This document shows, in pieces, positions 1-7,719 of a DNA stretch of 11,259 bases. The translations under genes and the position numbers were made by a program. Each line of letters opens with the position of its first letter. The stretch's first letter is position 1. The stretch covers positions 1-11,259 of the forward strand of contig CAYXPZ010000072.1 in NCBI GenBank assembly GCA_964466965.1. The letters are read 5' to 3'. The DNA comes from Dichotomicrobium sp964466965 (lineage in GTDB: Bacteria > Pseudomonadota > Alphaproteobacteria > Rhizobiales > Rhodomicrobiaceae). The notes under the pieces were generated by a model. The model had not been told where the DNA came from, did not search any database, and saw nothing but the letters and a program-made list of their open reading frames with translations.

Positions 1-121
1 ATGAGCATGGCTCGGCCGACAACGATCTGGGCAATCACGACTGCCACCGCACTGAGACCACCTCATCCGTCGCGGAAGCTTTCAAATACCTGAAGCCATT
101 GACCTTTCCATCACGATTTGA

Positions 122-991
122 TCATCCAATGACCTCGAACACCACCGCCGTAGCGTCATCACGCATTTTTACGCGCGGCCAGCGGACGCCATCAGGATCA
201 TCGCCTTCAGCACGGCGCAGCCGATAAGCGAGGCGGGCCAGCCCGTCCGAGCACAGCGCCTCGCGAAGCGTCCGGAGATCGTAAATACCGTAGACATCAA
301 CCAAGCGCATGAAGCCATCGGTCGCCAACAGGAAACGGTCGCCGTGACGCGCACGGGTGGATACACGTGCAATCCTGCCGAATTCGGGCATCTCAAGGCT
401 AAAAATCGGATAGCCGTCCGGCGCGTTGAGCCGATCCCGTTCGGCGCGCAAACGCGGCTTCAGTTCTGAGCGGATCGCGTGCGGCGACGTGTTGGCAGGT
501 GCCTGTCCGCTTTCTTGCATTCTGGCGACCGCGTCACGTAATGCATCATCGGCCTCGCGCGGACCATCGCCCCGCAAGAGGTCATGAGCGGCCTCATCGC
601 CCAAGGCCAGAAGTGTACAATCGCCCAGGCTTCGCGCCTGCAAATGCCCATCTCCCACGCGCAGAACAATTCCCGCGGCCGAAGGCTGTTCGTGAGGCTT
701 AGAGACTGCGCGCTTGGAAGCACGTGCGAAGCGTTCGCGGACCTCGTCAGTTGCCGCCTCTATGATCGTATCAAGAGATGCTGCGGACTCGCGAACCTGC
801 GCCATAAGCGCTGCACTGAGCGCATCTGCAAACCAGGCGGCGTCGCTGGGGCCGGGAAGGATGCGTTCTTCGAGAACATCCGTCGCGCCGTCGATCACCC
901 ACGCGAAAGCCCCGTGCAGTCCCCATCGATCGTCATTATGCAGGCCGCCTGCAAGGCAAACGCTATCGTGAAGTGTGAGGCGCATGGCCAT
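122..991 (-). CDS. PP2C-family protein serine/threonine phosphatase
   Basis: This encodes a soluble 289-residue protein of the PPM/PP2C family, metal-dependent phosphatases that remove phosphate from Ser/Thr residues. The family's metal-binding landmarks appear in order: an N-terminal HNDD (residues 18-21), VIDGAT with Asp34-Gly35, SLGDC at 121-125, LLATDGF with Asp225-Gly226, and RDDAT at 277-281. No membrane segment or sensor domain is attached. The ATG at 991 was chosen because AGAGG lies 6 bases upstream (998-1002); a TTG at 1006 and an ATG at 985 are alternatives. It is the last gene of the minus-strand cluster, 26 bases after the K+ channel stop, so the two are probably co-transcribed. 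The target is unknown. Regulation of the channel or the ATPase is only an inference from position. The insert at about 140-195 is rich in charged residues and is not a recognised domain. Confidence 0.85.
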   Translation of the reverse strand: MAMRLTLHDSVCLAGGLHNDDRWGLHGAFAWVIDGATDVLEERILPGPSDAAWFADALSAALMAQVRESAASLDTIIEAATDEVRERFARASKRAVSKPHEQPSAAGIVLRVGDGHLQARSLGDCTLLALGDEAAHDLLRGDGPREADDALRDAVARMQESGQAPANTSPHAIRSELKPRLRAERDRLNAPDGYPIFSLEMPEFGRIARVSTRARHGDRFLLATDGFMRLVDVYGIYDLRTLREALCSDGLARLAYRLRRAEGDDPDGVRWPRVKMRDDATAVVFEVIG

Positions 992-1017
992 GGCAGGCCT
1001 CTTCAAGCGGAATTCCG

Positions 1018-1443
1018 CTACTGACTTGATATTGTGGATATCTTCCGCAGAACCTCAACCAGCGCTGCGGAACTGATGCCAAAGATCAGGAGACCGTTTG
1101 CAGCGCACAGCCCCGCGAGATGCCGCCATTCGATCGGCGGGGTTATATCGCCAAAACCGAGTGTTGTGAAGGTCACTGCGGAAAAGTACAGGGATGTGTC
1201 GAAATCTGGAAATACTGTAAAAACATCGAATATCGCTGCCCACAACCATACCGCAGCGCTATAGCCGGCAATCAGGCAAAGGATTACCGTGCCGACGATA
1301 GCGGCGGTTCTCAGGCTCTTTGGAGGTTTGGCGATCCAAGCGGAATACCGGTCGATTGCGTGGGTTGTCCCGCCAATGATAACTGCTTGGATCGCCACGG
1401 ATGTCAGAATTAGCCCACACCCCAGAGATAATTGGAAAATCAT
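1018..1443 (-). CDS. Small K+ channel (Ion_trans_2 family)
   Basis: This is a 141-residue integral membrane protein of the bacterial two-helix potassium channel type. A hydrophobic helix at about 3-24 is followed by a positively charged linker, a second helix at about 46-71, a pore helix at about 83-93, the selectivity filter TTLGFGD at 93-99, and a last helix at about 107-131. The filter is the GFG variant of the canonical K+ filter TVGYGD, so a K+-selective or K+-preferring tetrameric pore is expected. There is no RCK, cyclic-nucleotide or other ligand-binding domain; only about ten residues follow the last helix. The start is uncertain: ATG at 1443 gives a typical family N-terminus, and an in-frame GTG at 1464 would add seven residues. 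Neither has a strong Shine-Dalgarno. It lies between ATPase subunit A (158-base gap) and the PP2C phosphatase (26-base gap), suggesting a K+ pathway linked to the ATPase. Confidence 0.85.
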   Translation of the reverse strand: MIFQLSLGCGLILTSVAIQAVIIGGTTHAIDRYSAWIAKPPKSLRTAAIVGTVILCLIAGYSAAVWLWAAIFDVFTVFPDFDTSLYFSAVTFTTLGFGDITPPIEWRHLAGLCAANGLLIFGISSAALVEVLRKISTISSQ

Positions 1444-1490
1444 TTGCGAATACTGCCGCAACACTTCATATCCGCAAACCTCAATTTGCG
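1441..1490 (-). promoter_or_regulatory. Competing hairpins at the channel gene start (putative)
   Basis: In the mRNA sense (minus strand), the six-base word CGCAAA occurs at 1490-1485, its complement TTTGCG at 1478-1473, and CGCAAA again at 1448-1443, where its last A is the A of the channel ATG. The middle copy can pair with the first, giving a 7-bp hairpin with a UGAG loop. It can instead pair with the third, giving a 9-bp stem (two G-U pairs) that buries the start codon. The arrangement is directly visible; its function is an inference. Confidence 0.3.
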
Positions 1491-1565
1491 TTTATTGGCG
1501 CTATCGCTCGATGCCGATTGCTCCCGATCAACGCCGAGTGGAAACGGCATTTTTGCACCAGACAC

Positions 1566-1589
1566 GTCAACGCTCTCGCCGACGTTGAC
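1566..1589 (-). other. Stem-loop just after the subunit A stop codon
   Basis: There is a perfect 7-bp inverted repeat, GTCAACG (1566-1572) and CGTTGAC (1583-1589), with a 10-base loop, starting 12 bases beyond the subunit A stop codon in the direction of transcription. No run of U follows, so it is not a standard rho-independent terminator. It could be a partial terminator, an mRNA 3'-end stabiliser or a protein site separating the ATPase genes from the channel-phosphatase pair. Confidence 0.3.
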
Positions 1590-1601
1590 CGGACAGCTGC
1601 G

Positions 1602-3446
1602 CTATGGCTCGGACGCGCCAAAACGTTGCATTAGGCCACGAATTTCCTCGATATAGCCGTCGTATTCGGCTGACCCGTCGCTGGCGTAGTTCAGGTTCTG
1701 AAATAGTCTCCGCAACTCCGTGAAGGTCGCGCGGACCTCTGCCTTGCTCTCTAAGGTGTAGTCGCGTGTCAGGACTCGATAGAGAAGGTCAAACAAACGG
1801 ATTTGCCGGTCGCGCGGCACGGAGACGTCAACGGGGTCAAAGGCGTCCTGCTGCAGATAGACCATATCGAGCAGCATCGCCTTTTGATAGGTGAGGTACC
1901 GCGTAAGGGTTATGCCCTCCTCGCCCGTAACCTGCATCATTTGCCCGACATCATCACCTTCGCGCAGAAGCTCGATCATGTCGTCGACCCGCTCGCTCCA
2001 GCCCACGCCCAGATTGGTTTCAAACCAGTCGCGAAGCTGCGCGCGATAGCGCGACCAGGAAATTAATGGATCAACCGCCGGATAGTAGCGTTTATAGGCC
2101 CGATCCGCCGAGAGGCCGAGGAACGCCTTGACGGTCGCCAGCGTCGATTGCGTGACCGGCTCTTCGAGGTTGCCGCCGGCCGGGGAAACGGTCCCGATCA
2201 GCGTCAGGCTTCCCTCCGCGCCGTCATTCGCCGCGATCAGCCCGGCGCGCTCATAGACCGACTTGATCGCCGAATCCAGATAGGCTGGAAACGCCTCTTC
2301 GCCGGGGATTTCCTCCATGCGCCCGGAGGTTTCGCGCATCGCCTGCGCCCAGCGCGAGGTCGAGTCCGCCAGCAGCAGCACATCGAGGCCCATCTGCCGG
2401 TAATATTCGCCGATTGTGATACCCGTGTAGATTGAGGACTCGCGCGCGGCGACCGGCATGGACGAGGTGTTGCAAACGATCACCGTGCGCTGCATCAGCG
2501 AGCCGCCGGTGTGCGGGTCCTGCAGATGCGGGAACTCGGTAATGGTCTCGACCACCTCGCCGGCGCGCTCGCCACAGGCCACCACCACCACGACATCGAC
2601 ATTGCTATACCGCGCGATCAGGTTCTGCAGCACGGTCTTGCCCGCGCCGAACGGGCCGGGAATGCAGGCGGTGCCGCCCTTCGCGACGGGGAAGAAGGTG
2701 TCGATCAACCGGATCGTTGTTGTCAGCGGCGCATTGGGATAGAGCCGCGTGCTGCGGCGCTCCTCCAACAGTCGCTGTGGCAGCGGACGGCGAACCGGCC
2801 AGTTTTGCGCCAGTCTGACAACGCGCGCCGGGCCTTCGCGAACCTCCAGCTCCGCCACTGGCTCGGTCACAGTAAACGCCCCCTCAAGAATCCACGACAC
2901 TGTGGCATCGCCCGCGAGATCGAACGGCGCGAAGATCTTGTGTGTGACATGCGCCTCGCGCACCGTGCCGAGCACATCGCCTGCACGCACGCGATCCCCG
3001 CGCTCGGCCTCAGGCTTGAACGACCACTTCTGGTGCTGGTCGAGCGCCGGGAGCTGCAGCCCGCGCGGCAGGAACGTTCCTTTCGCCAACGCCAGACCTT
3101 CCAGGGGGTTTTGCAGACCGTCGTACACCTGCCCAAGGAGGCCGGGGCCAAGTGCGACCGACAACATCTCGCCACTCTGCTCCACAGGATCGCCAATCGC
3201 CACGCCGCGCGTGCTCTCGAAAACCTGCGCTTGCGCGCGCCTGCCGCGAATGCTCAGCACTTCGCCTTTCAGCCGCGGTGCAGGCTCAACCTCGGCTTCC
3301 CGGCGCGGGCAGATATAGATGATCTCGTTCTTGACGAGCGAGGCCGGTCCACCGGTCGCTGCCTCGATGGTCACGAGATTATCCTGGACGGCGATGACTT
3401 GCGCGCCGACCATCTCATCGTCGGGCTTGGCGTCGGTTTCAACCAT
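1602..3446 (-). CDS. atpA: V/A-type ATPase catalytic subunit A
   Basis: This is the catalytic A subunit of the V1/A1 head (about 614 residues; family usually 580-620). It has an N-terminal beta-barrel (about 10-75), the A-specific non-homologous bulge region (about 100-200), the Walker A loop GPFGAGKT at 264-271, the CGER motif with the probable catalytic Glu293, the Walker B/DSTSRWA segment at 357-367, the conserved EEIPGEEAFPAYL region near 378-390, and a helical C-terminus. CGERAGEV in place of the CGERGNE common in archaeal and eukaryotic A subunits fits my memory of the bacterial (chlamydial/spirochaete) branch. The ATG at 3446 is preferred because GGCGGA ends 5 bases before it; the adjacent ATG at 3449 is possible. 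The reading frame stays open to 3551, but that part only overlaps the preceding gene. The start overlaps the DUF2764 gene by 8 bases. It is unusual that A is the last ATPase gene, 4.2 kb after its partner B. Confidence 0.96.
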   Translation of the reverse strand: MVETDAKPDDEMVGAQVIAVQDNLVTIEAATGGPASLVKNEIIYICPRREAEVEPAPRLKGEVLSIRGRRAQAQVFESTRGVAIGDPVEQSGEMLSVALGPGLLGQVYDGLQNPLEGLALAKGTFLPRGLQLPALDQHQKWSFKPEAERGDRVRAGDVLGTVREAHVTHKIFAPFDLAGDATVSWILEGAFTVTEPVAELEVREGPARVVRLAQNWPVRRPLPQRLLEERRSTRLYPNAPLTTTIRLIDTFFPVAKGGTACIPGPFGAGKTVLQNLIARYSNVDVVVVVACGERAGEVVETITEFPHLQDPHTGGSLMQRTVIVCNTSSMPVAARESSIYTGITIGEYYRQMGLDVLLLADSTSRWAQAMRETSGRMEEIPGEEAFPAYLDSAIKSVYERAGLIAANDGAEGSLTLIGTVSPAGGNLEEPVTQSTLATVKAFLGLSADRAYKRYYPAVDPLISWSRYRAQLRDWFETNLGVGWSERVDDMIELLREGDDVGQMMQVTGEEGITLTRYLTYQKAMLLDMVYLQQDAFDPVDVSVPRDRQIRLFDLLYRVLTRDYTLESKAEVRATFTELRRLFQNLNYASDGSAEYDGYIEEIRGLMQRFGASEP

Positions 3447-4137
3447 CATTATCCGCCGCGAACAATTCCGCGTGTTCCCCAAGCGCCTCTTCGACAAGAT
3501 CGTCGAAACGCGCTCTGGCGTCCTCGGCGTGATAGCGCGTCCAGCGGTCAATCACGTTCCAGCGCAGGACGTATATGACCACCGCGGTGAAATCGAAAAA
3601 ATGGTGATCTGCCAGGCGGCCAAGATGGGTCCAGACCTCCTGCAACAGCAGCTTTTCAAGCGCTAACGGCTCAGCCGCGGCGATATGCGTTTCGGCTCGC
3701 GGCAGCCACTTGAACGTCCGCGACAGCGCGAAGCTTGGATCGTGCCAATGCGCGCAGATGTGCTTGACCCAGCTTCCGTAACCAAGGCTTGCGGGATCAT
3801 CGGGGGGCCCCTCACCCATGTGACGGAGGCGCAGCGCGGCAACGACTGTACGCAGTTCCATGCGGCTCTGGACCGCCTCGCGCAGGCCCGGTTGCCGCAA
3901 CTCATCCATCAACTCACGCGTCCGCGCGATGAGAGTCGCATCCGGGAGCCCGGTCTCGATCTGGTCCCATTGCAAGACGCGTTCGATGCGCCCGAGCAAC
4001 GCTTTGTCTTCCGGGTCCAACAATACAAGGCGGCGTTCCAATTGAATACGCGACAGCGGGGTCCGCTTCGCCGTGAACAGCGGCCCGTGATAGGGGAGGC
4101 TGCAAATCAGCATCACGTAGCGGGTCGGATCGGCCAT
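3439..4137 (-). CDS. DUF2764 protein, likely V-ATPase C/d-like stalk subunit
   Basis: This 232-residue soluble protein is recognisable as DUF2764 by its start (a YVMLICSLPY-like segment at 7-16) and its end (FDFTAVVIYVLRW at 181-193, followed by a DRW). The family is found inside bacterial V-type ATPase operons, between subunits E and A, as here. Its place and the helical C-terminal pattern suggest that it does the job of subunit C (d), the funnel that joins the central stalk to the K ring. That role is inferred, not shown by the sequence. The ATG lies 1 base after the stop of subunit E, and its stop overlaps the start of subunit A by 8 bases, so translation is probably coupled. No clear Shine-Dalgarno sits at the usual distance (AAGGGA is 12 bases away). 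No other candidate for subunit C exists in the cluster. Confidence 0.82.
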   Translation of the reverse strand: MADPTRYVMLICSLPYHGPLFTAKRTPLSRIQLERRLVLLDPEDKALLGRIERVLQWDQIETGLPDATLIARTRELMDELRQPGLREAVQSRMELRTVVAALRLRHMGEGPPDDPASLGYGSWVKHICAHWHDPSFALSRTFKWLPRAETHIAAAEPLALEKLLLQEVWTHLGRLADHHFFDFTAVVIYVLRWNVIDRWTRYHAEDARARFDDLVEEALGEHAELFAADNDG

Positions 4138-4138
4138 G

Positions 4139-4834
4139 CTATTTCACGATCCCTTCCAGCAACGCCTGAAACCGCGGTTGGAGGTGTTGCAGCATCAGCT
4201 CGGCCATCGCCTTGTCGGTCAGGTCGAATTCCAGCCCGCTTTCCGTCGCGACCACGCGTATGCCTTCGGCGCTGTCGTCGCTGACGCGGAAACTGACGCC
4301 CTCGCGTAGCATGTCGCCCGTCATCGCTAGCACCAATCGCGTCAGGTCTTCATTGCGCAAGCTGCGCGGATCTTGGCGCAGTTCCTGGAGAGCTGGCGCG
4401 CGGCGCGGCAGGACGATTTCGATCTCCTGGTCCGGCGCTTCGTCCAGCGCCTCGCGCGCCCGGCCCGCAACCGTCAGGATCAGCCGGCGAAAGACATCCT
4501 CCTCGCGCATCTCATGTGAAACGAGCCGGCGCACATCCTCCGAAAAACGCTGGACCATCTGTTGGCGCAAGGTGAGGACCGTGTCGCGCGCGGCGGTGTT
4601 CAGCGCCTGATGCGCGGTGGCCTTCATCTGCTCGACCTCCTTCCGGGCGTTGTCTTTGCGTCGCTGGGCCTCGGCTTCGGCGTCTGCGAGAATATCGCGG
4701 CGCCGCTGCTCGGCCTCGGCGATGATGCGCTTGGCCTCTTCGCGCCCTTTCTCGACGCCCTCGTCGCGCAGCCGGGAAATCAAGTCATCAACGCCCTTGG
4801 CCACTCGGTCGGCATCGTCACCCGTATCACTCAT
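4139..4834 (-). CDS. atpE: V/A-type ATPase peripheral stalk subunit E
   Basis: Subunit E of the peripheral stalk (231 residues) ties the A3B3 head to the membrane part. The first half (about 20-100) is a highly charged, Glu/Lys/Arg/Ala-rich coiled coil without prolines; the second half (about 105-231) is the globular alpha/beta domain that contacts the head, ending in a typical hydrophobic-helical tail. ATG at 4834 is preferred because a GTGGA stretch lies about 7 bases upstream. An in-frame GTG at 4846 would add four residues and cannot be excluded. The gene begins 24 bases after the K stop and ends 1 base before the DUF2764 start. In E. hirae and Thermus, E pairs with a second coiled-coil subunit (G/H/F type). 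No such gene is present here, so E may form the stalk alone or with an unrecognised partner. Confidence 0.9.
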   Translation of the reverse strand: MSDTGDDADRVAKGVDDLISRLRDEGVEKGREEAKRIIAEAEQRRRDILADAEAEAQRRKDNARKEVEQMKATAHQALNTAARDTVLTLRQQMVQRFSEDVRRLVSHEMREEDVFRRLILTVAGRAREALDEAPDQEIEIVLPRRAPALQELRQDPRSLRNEDLTRLVLAMTGDMLREGVSFRVSDDSAEGIRVVATESGLEFDLTDKAMAELMLQHLQPRFQALLEGIVK

Positions 4835-4858
4835 TAGGGCATCCACTTCGACGCGTCA

Positions 4859-5305
4859 TCAAGCCGGAATGTTCGCGCTTAGCACTAGCGCAAACACGAA
4901 CACGAACACGGCAAACCCCTCGACGATAGCGGCGGGGCCGAGCGCTAGGCCGAATACCTCAGGCTTTTCCTTCGCCGCATTGATCGCCGCCGCGCAGCAT
5001 TGGCCTTGCCGGAGCGCGCTCAGCATAAGGGCGAGGCCTGAGGCCACGCCGATGACAAACAGCGCGCTGCCGTTCGCGGGCGTCACATCGCGCTGGAGCG
5101 TCAGCATAATGACGATGCCATATATGATCTGCGAGGAGGGCAGCGCCGAACTGCCGACGAACCGGCCATGCCCGCTTTCGGTATCCAGCATCGCGCCGAT
5201 CGCCGCATGGCCCGCCGTCGCGCACCCCATGATGCTGCCGACCGCGCCCAATGCCGTCACCCCAAACAAGCCGATCCATCCAAGCATGATGATAAGTTCG
5301 TTCAA
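4859..5305 (-). CDS. atpK: V-type ATPase proteolipid subunit K (c ring)
   Basis: This is the rotor-ring proteolipid (148 residues, four membrane helices in two fused hairpins): helices at about 5-38, 53-70, 78-110 and 118-145. There is one ion-binding carboxylate per protomer, Glu129 in helix 4, while the matching place in helix 2 is Gln59. The residues that bind Na+ in E. hirae NtpK (Leu61, Thr64, Gln65, Gln110, Glu139) correspond to Leu55, Ser58, Gln59, Gln100 and Glu129, with identical Gln-to-Glu spacing. The start is TTG at 5305: GGAG (minus strand, 5314-5317) lies 8 bases upstream and the TTG overlaps the TGA of subunit I (TTGA). The in-frame ATG at 5287 has no Shine-Dalgarno and would cut into helix 1. 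A TTG start may help set the level of this many-copy subunit, although a weak start for a subunit needed in excess is odd. Confidence 0.93.
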   Translation of the reverse strand: MNELIIMLGWIGLFGVTALGAVGSIMGCATAGHAAIGAMLDTESGHGRFVGSSALPSSQIIYGIVIMLTLQRDVTPANGSALFVIGVASGLALMLSALRQGQCCAAAINAAKEKPEVFGLALGPAAIVEGFAVFVFVFALVLSANIPA

Positions 5306-7104
5306 AGCTGGCGCTCCGTCTTTGCGAAGGGGCGAAAGGCATAGCCTTCCTCAGTCAGCCCCCAATGAAAAAATTCGATGAAATTAAGCCGCAGACCATG
5401 GACCACGCCGCCCATGACGGCCAGCGTAAAATTGAGTGTATGCCCGACTATGGCGACGAGGATCGCGAGCAGCAGGCCGATGCCGCCGACCGAAGCGGAC
5501 AACTGCGTAGAGAGGTCATTGAAGGTTATCGCCAGCGAGGTGCTTGCCAGGCCGAGCGCAAACAGCCGGAGATAGCTAAGCACGTCTCCAAAGATCTGCG
5601 TCACCCTTGCAAGGGCTAACAAGCCGCCGCCCGCGCGTTTCAGGATGCCTTGTGTCGGCGTCACGCGCTGCGCGCCAGCGAATATCAGCACCAGCAGCAA
5701 ACCTGCGCCGACGAAAATGGCGCCGAGGGCTGCCAGGTTCTGCGCGCCATCCACCCAGCCACGCCAGGCCACGAAGCCGCCAAGCACCGCCGCAATCCAG
5801 CCTAAACTCGCCAGCGCCTGAGGCTCCGGCCAGCGGCGCACGGCGCTCGCCCCCTGAGCCAGCGCGACATGCAGCACGCCCACCCCAATCGCCAGGACCA
5901 TCATGGACTGGAAATCGCGGACGTCGATGACGTCAAGCCTGGCGAACAGACTACCCGGCGGCGGCGAAATCCCGAAATAGCTGCCTGTCGCGGCACCATA
6001 GAGCACCGCGGCGACGCCCAGGGTCAGCAGCATCGTGCGCAGCGCCCGCCCCGTTTGGCCGCCGCTTGGGCGCGTGCGCATCACGAGCGCGGCAAGCAGG
6101 ATCAGCAACCCATAGCCGGCGTCCGACAGGATCATGGAGAAAAACAGCGCAAACGAGATCAGCAGCACGCCTGAGGGGTCCCAATCGCGCGGGCTTGGAA
6201 TCTGATAGAAGCGGCTCAGCGGTTCACCGGCGGACACAGGTTCAGGATTGTCCAGCAGGGTTGGCGGCGTCTCGTCTTCACCCGCCGGTTCCTCGACCAG
6301 CGCCAACCTGCGCGCAGAGCAAAAGGCATCGAGATCATCCAGCGCCGTCTCGGGCGCCCAGGCCTGTAGCGCGAAAATGCCTTCGGTGTCGTGGGTTTCG
6401 CGCAGCGTATACTCAAATGCCGCCATATCGTCGGCCCGCGCGACATTCTGCCGAATGAGATGGATATACCGCGTGAGCCCGATGCGCTCCAGTTCGAGAT
6501 CCTCCAGCTCAACCTCGACATCATTCAGTTCGCGCTGAAGCGTGCCCAGCGACTTCGCGCCGACATGCGTGCGCCGCACGGGCAGTGCGGTCGACGGCGG
6601 CTCGTGCTGAGCAATCACAACGATGAAACGCGTGCTACGCGACCGGCCGACCTCCTGCCATGGCAAGTCAAGATCCGACAGCTTCGCCGCTGCGCGGTGC
6701 GGCACCTCGTAGAACCATAAGCGGTGGCCGGCGAGCGCGCTCAGCGGCGGCAGCTCAAAATGCCCCCACCGGCTAACATCGGCGACGCGCCGCCTCAGGA
6801 AATCCCGCTGATCCCCGACCGTGCGCAGACGTTCCCTGATTTCCAGCGCACGGTCCGTCACAGCCTGCAAATCGAAGCGCGGATCGGCACGCAGCGGGTG
6901 GCGGATATGCGAACTGCGCAGCAGAAACTTCAGGGCTTCATGAACCCGTGCGGCGTGCGGCAGTTGTGAGCGCGCCGCGTCTGACGACGGTGTCGCCAGC
7001 GGAATAACGTGCAAACAGCCAAGGTGTTGAAGGGCGTCAACGACGCCGCGTTTTTCGGTGGCCAGCCCGCAGATCGTGACTTTGCGCATTGGCACGATGC
7101 TCAC
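5302..7104 (-). CDS. atpI: V/A-type ATPase membrane subunit I (a-type stator)
   Basis: Subunit I (the a subunit) forms the ion half-channels next to the K ring and anchors the peripheral stalk. It has 600 residues, slightly short for the family (about 630-660). The cytoplasmic N-terminal half (about 1-305) has two coiled-coil stretches (near 85-110 and 185-225). The C-terminal half (about 310-575) holds seven or so membrane helices. Family signatures are the N-terminal IVPMRKV, SDAGYGLL at 327-334, and YLRLFALGLA at 511-520 with Arg513, the expected essential arginine facing the ring Glu. A conserved GLRLNFIEFF follows at 570-579. The start is GTG at 7104, supported by AAAGGGG 7 bases upstream and by the family N-terminus; an ATG at 7089 would remove it. 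It lies 12 bases after the D stop and its TGA overlaps the K start. Confidence 0.94.
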   Translation of the reverse strand: MSIVPMRKVTICGLATEKRGVVDALQHLGCLHVIPLATPSSDAARSQLPHAARVHEALKFLLRSSHIRHPLRADPRFDLQAVTDRALEIRERLRTVGDQRDFLRRRVADVSRWGHFELPPLSALAGHRLWFYEVPHRAAAKLSDLDLPWQEVGRSRSTRFIVVIAQHEPPSTALPVRRTHVGAKSLGTLQRELNDVEVELEDLELERIGLTRYIHLIRQNVARADDMAAFEYTLRETHDTEGIFALQAWAPETALDDLDAFCSARRLALVEEPAGEDETPPTLLDNPEPVSAGEPLSRFYQIPSPRDWDPSGVLLISFALFFSMILSDAGYGLLILLAALVMRTRPSGGQTGRALRTMLLTLGVAAVLYGAATGSYFGISPPPGSLFARLDVIDVRDFQSMMVLAIGVGVLHVALAQGASAVRRWPEPQALASLGWIAAVLGGFVAWRGWVDGAQNLAALGAIFVGAGLLLVLIFAGAQRVTPTQGILKRAGGGLLALARVTQIFGDVLSYLRLFALGLASTSLAITFNDLSTQLSASVGGIGLLLAILVAIVGHTLNFTLAVMGGVVHGLRLNFIEFFHWGLTEEGYAFRPFAKTERQL

Positions 7105-7116
7105 GGCGCGTCCCCT

Positions 7117-7719
7117 TTACGACCAACTCTCGGCGTGTTTGCGCTTGGCGATCTTGCTGCGCACCACGCTCGCCCGCTCAATATCCGCCAGGCCCACCTG
7201 TATCATGCGGATCGCCGCCTCGGCGCGCGGGATCAGCACCTTCTCAAACAGGTTGACCCGCTGCGTGACCTTCTTGAGCCCCTCCTCCAGCCTTTCCAGG
7301 CGTTCGCGCGCCACCTGCTCGCGCAGTCGCAATTCGACCGCCCGCTTCAGCATGTCGACCACGGCATCGACCCAGTGCGGCTTGGACAACAGGCCGTAAG
7401 ACTCGACTGCAAACTGTACACCCAGAAACACTGGTACGCGTACGCCGACAATGTTCGCTTCGCCGAGCCGAACCTCCCGGATGGCCACCAACGCTTCCAC
7501 CGCGATCCGGCGATTGGATAGCATCGGCATCGTCCGGCCCAGCGCGTCGCGCTGCTCGGCAAGCTGGTGCTTAAGTTCGGCAAGATCGGCGCGAGCCTTG
7601 CTGCGCTCGGCCAGCAACTGTTTCCGCTTCAGGTCGAGCGAGGGCAGAAAGCGGCGATAGGTGCTCAGCTCGCGCTTTTTTTTCGCTAGCTCAGTCTTGT
7701 TGAGCGCCAGCCGCGTCAT
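7117..7719 (-). CDS. atpD: V/A-type ATPase central rotor subunit D
   Basis: Subunit D is the rotating central shaft that turns inside the A3B3 head (200 residues; usual 200-220). N- and C-terminal long helices form an antiparallel coiled coil, here about 5-65 and 125-195, with a short beta region between (about 85-115). The start (MTRLALNKTEL) and the C-terminal RVNLFEKVLIPRAEAAI stretch are characteristic. The ATG at 7719 has GGAG 7 bases upstream. The gene overlaps the end of subunit B by 29 bases, so its ribosome site and first codons lie inside atpB. In most species D works with the small subunit F; no F gene is found next to it or elsewhere in this cluster. Confidence 0.93.
   Translation of the reverse strand: MTRLALNKTELAKKKRELSTYRRFLPSLDLKRKQLLAERSKARADLAELKHQLAEQRDALGRTMPMLSNRRIAVEALVAIREVRLGEANIVGVRVPVFLGVQFAVESYGLLSKPHWVDAVVDMLKRAVELRLREQVARERLERLEEGLKKVTQRVNLFEKVLIPRAEAAIRMIQVGLADIERASVVRSKIAKRKHAESWS

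Noticed and set aside
1..47. A possible start of a further minus-strand gene (GTG at 47, hydrophobic codons following)
   Set aside because: Only about 15 codons are visible, with no good Shine-Dalgarno; it could be the first residues of a membrane protein downstream of the phosphatase but cannot be supported.
2511..3578. A 355-codon plus-strand frame opposite subunit A
   Set aside because: It lies antisense to the conserved nucleotide-binding domain and has no recognisable motif.
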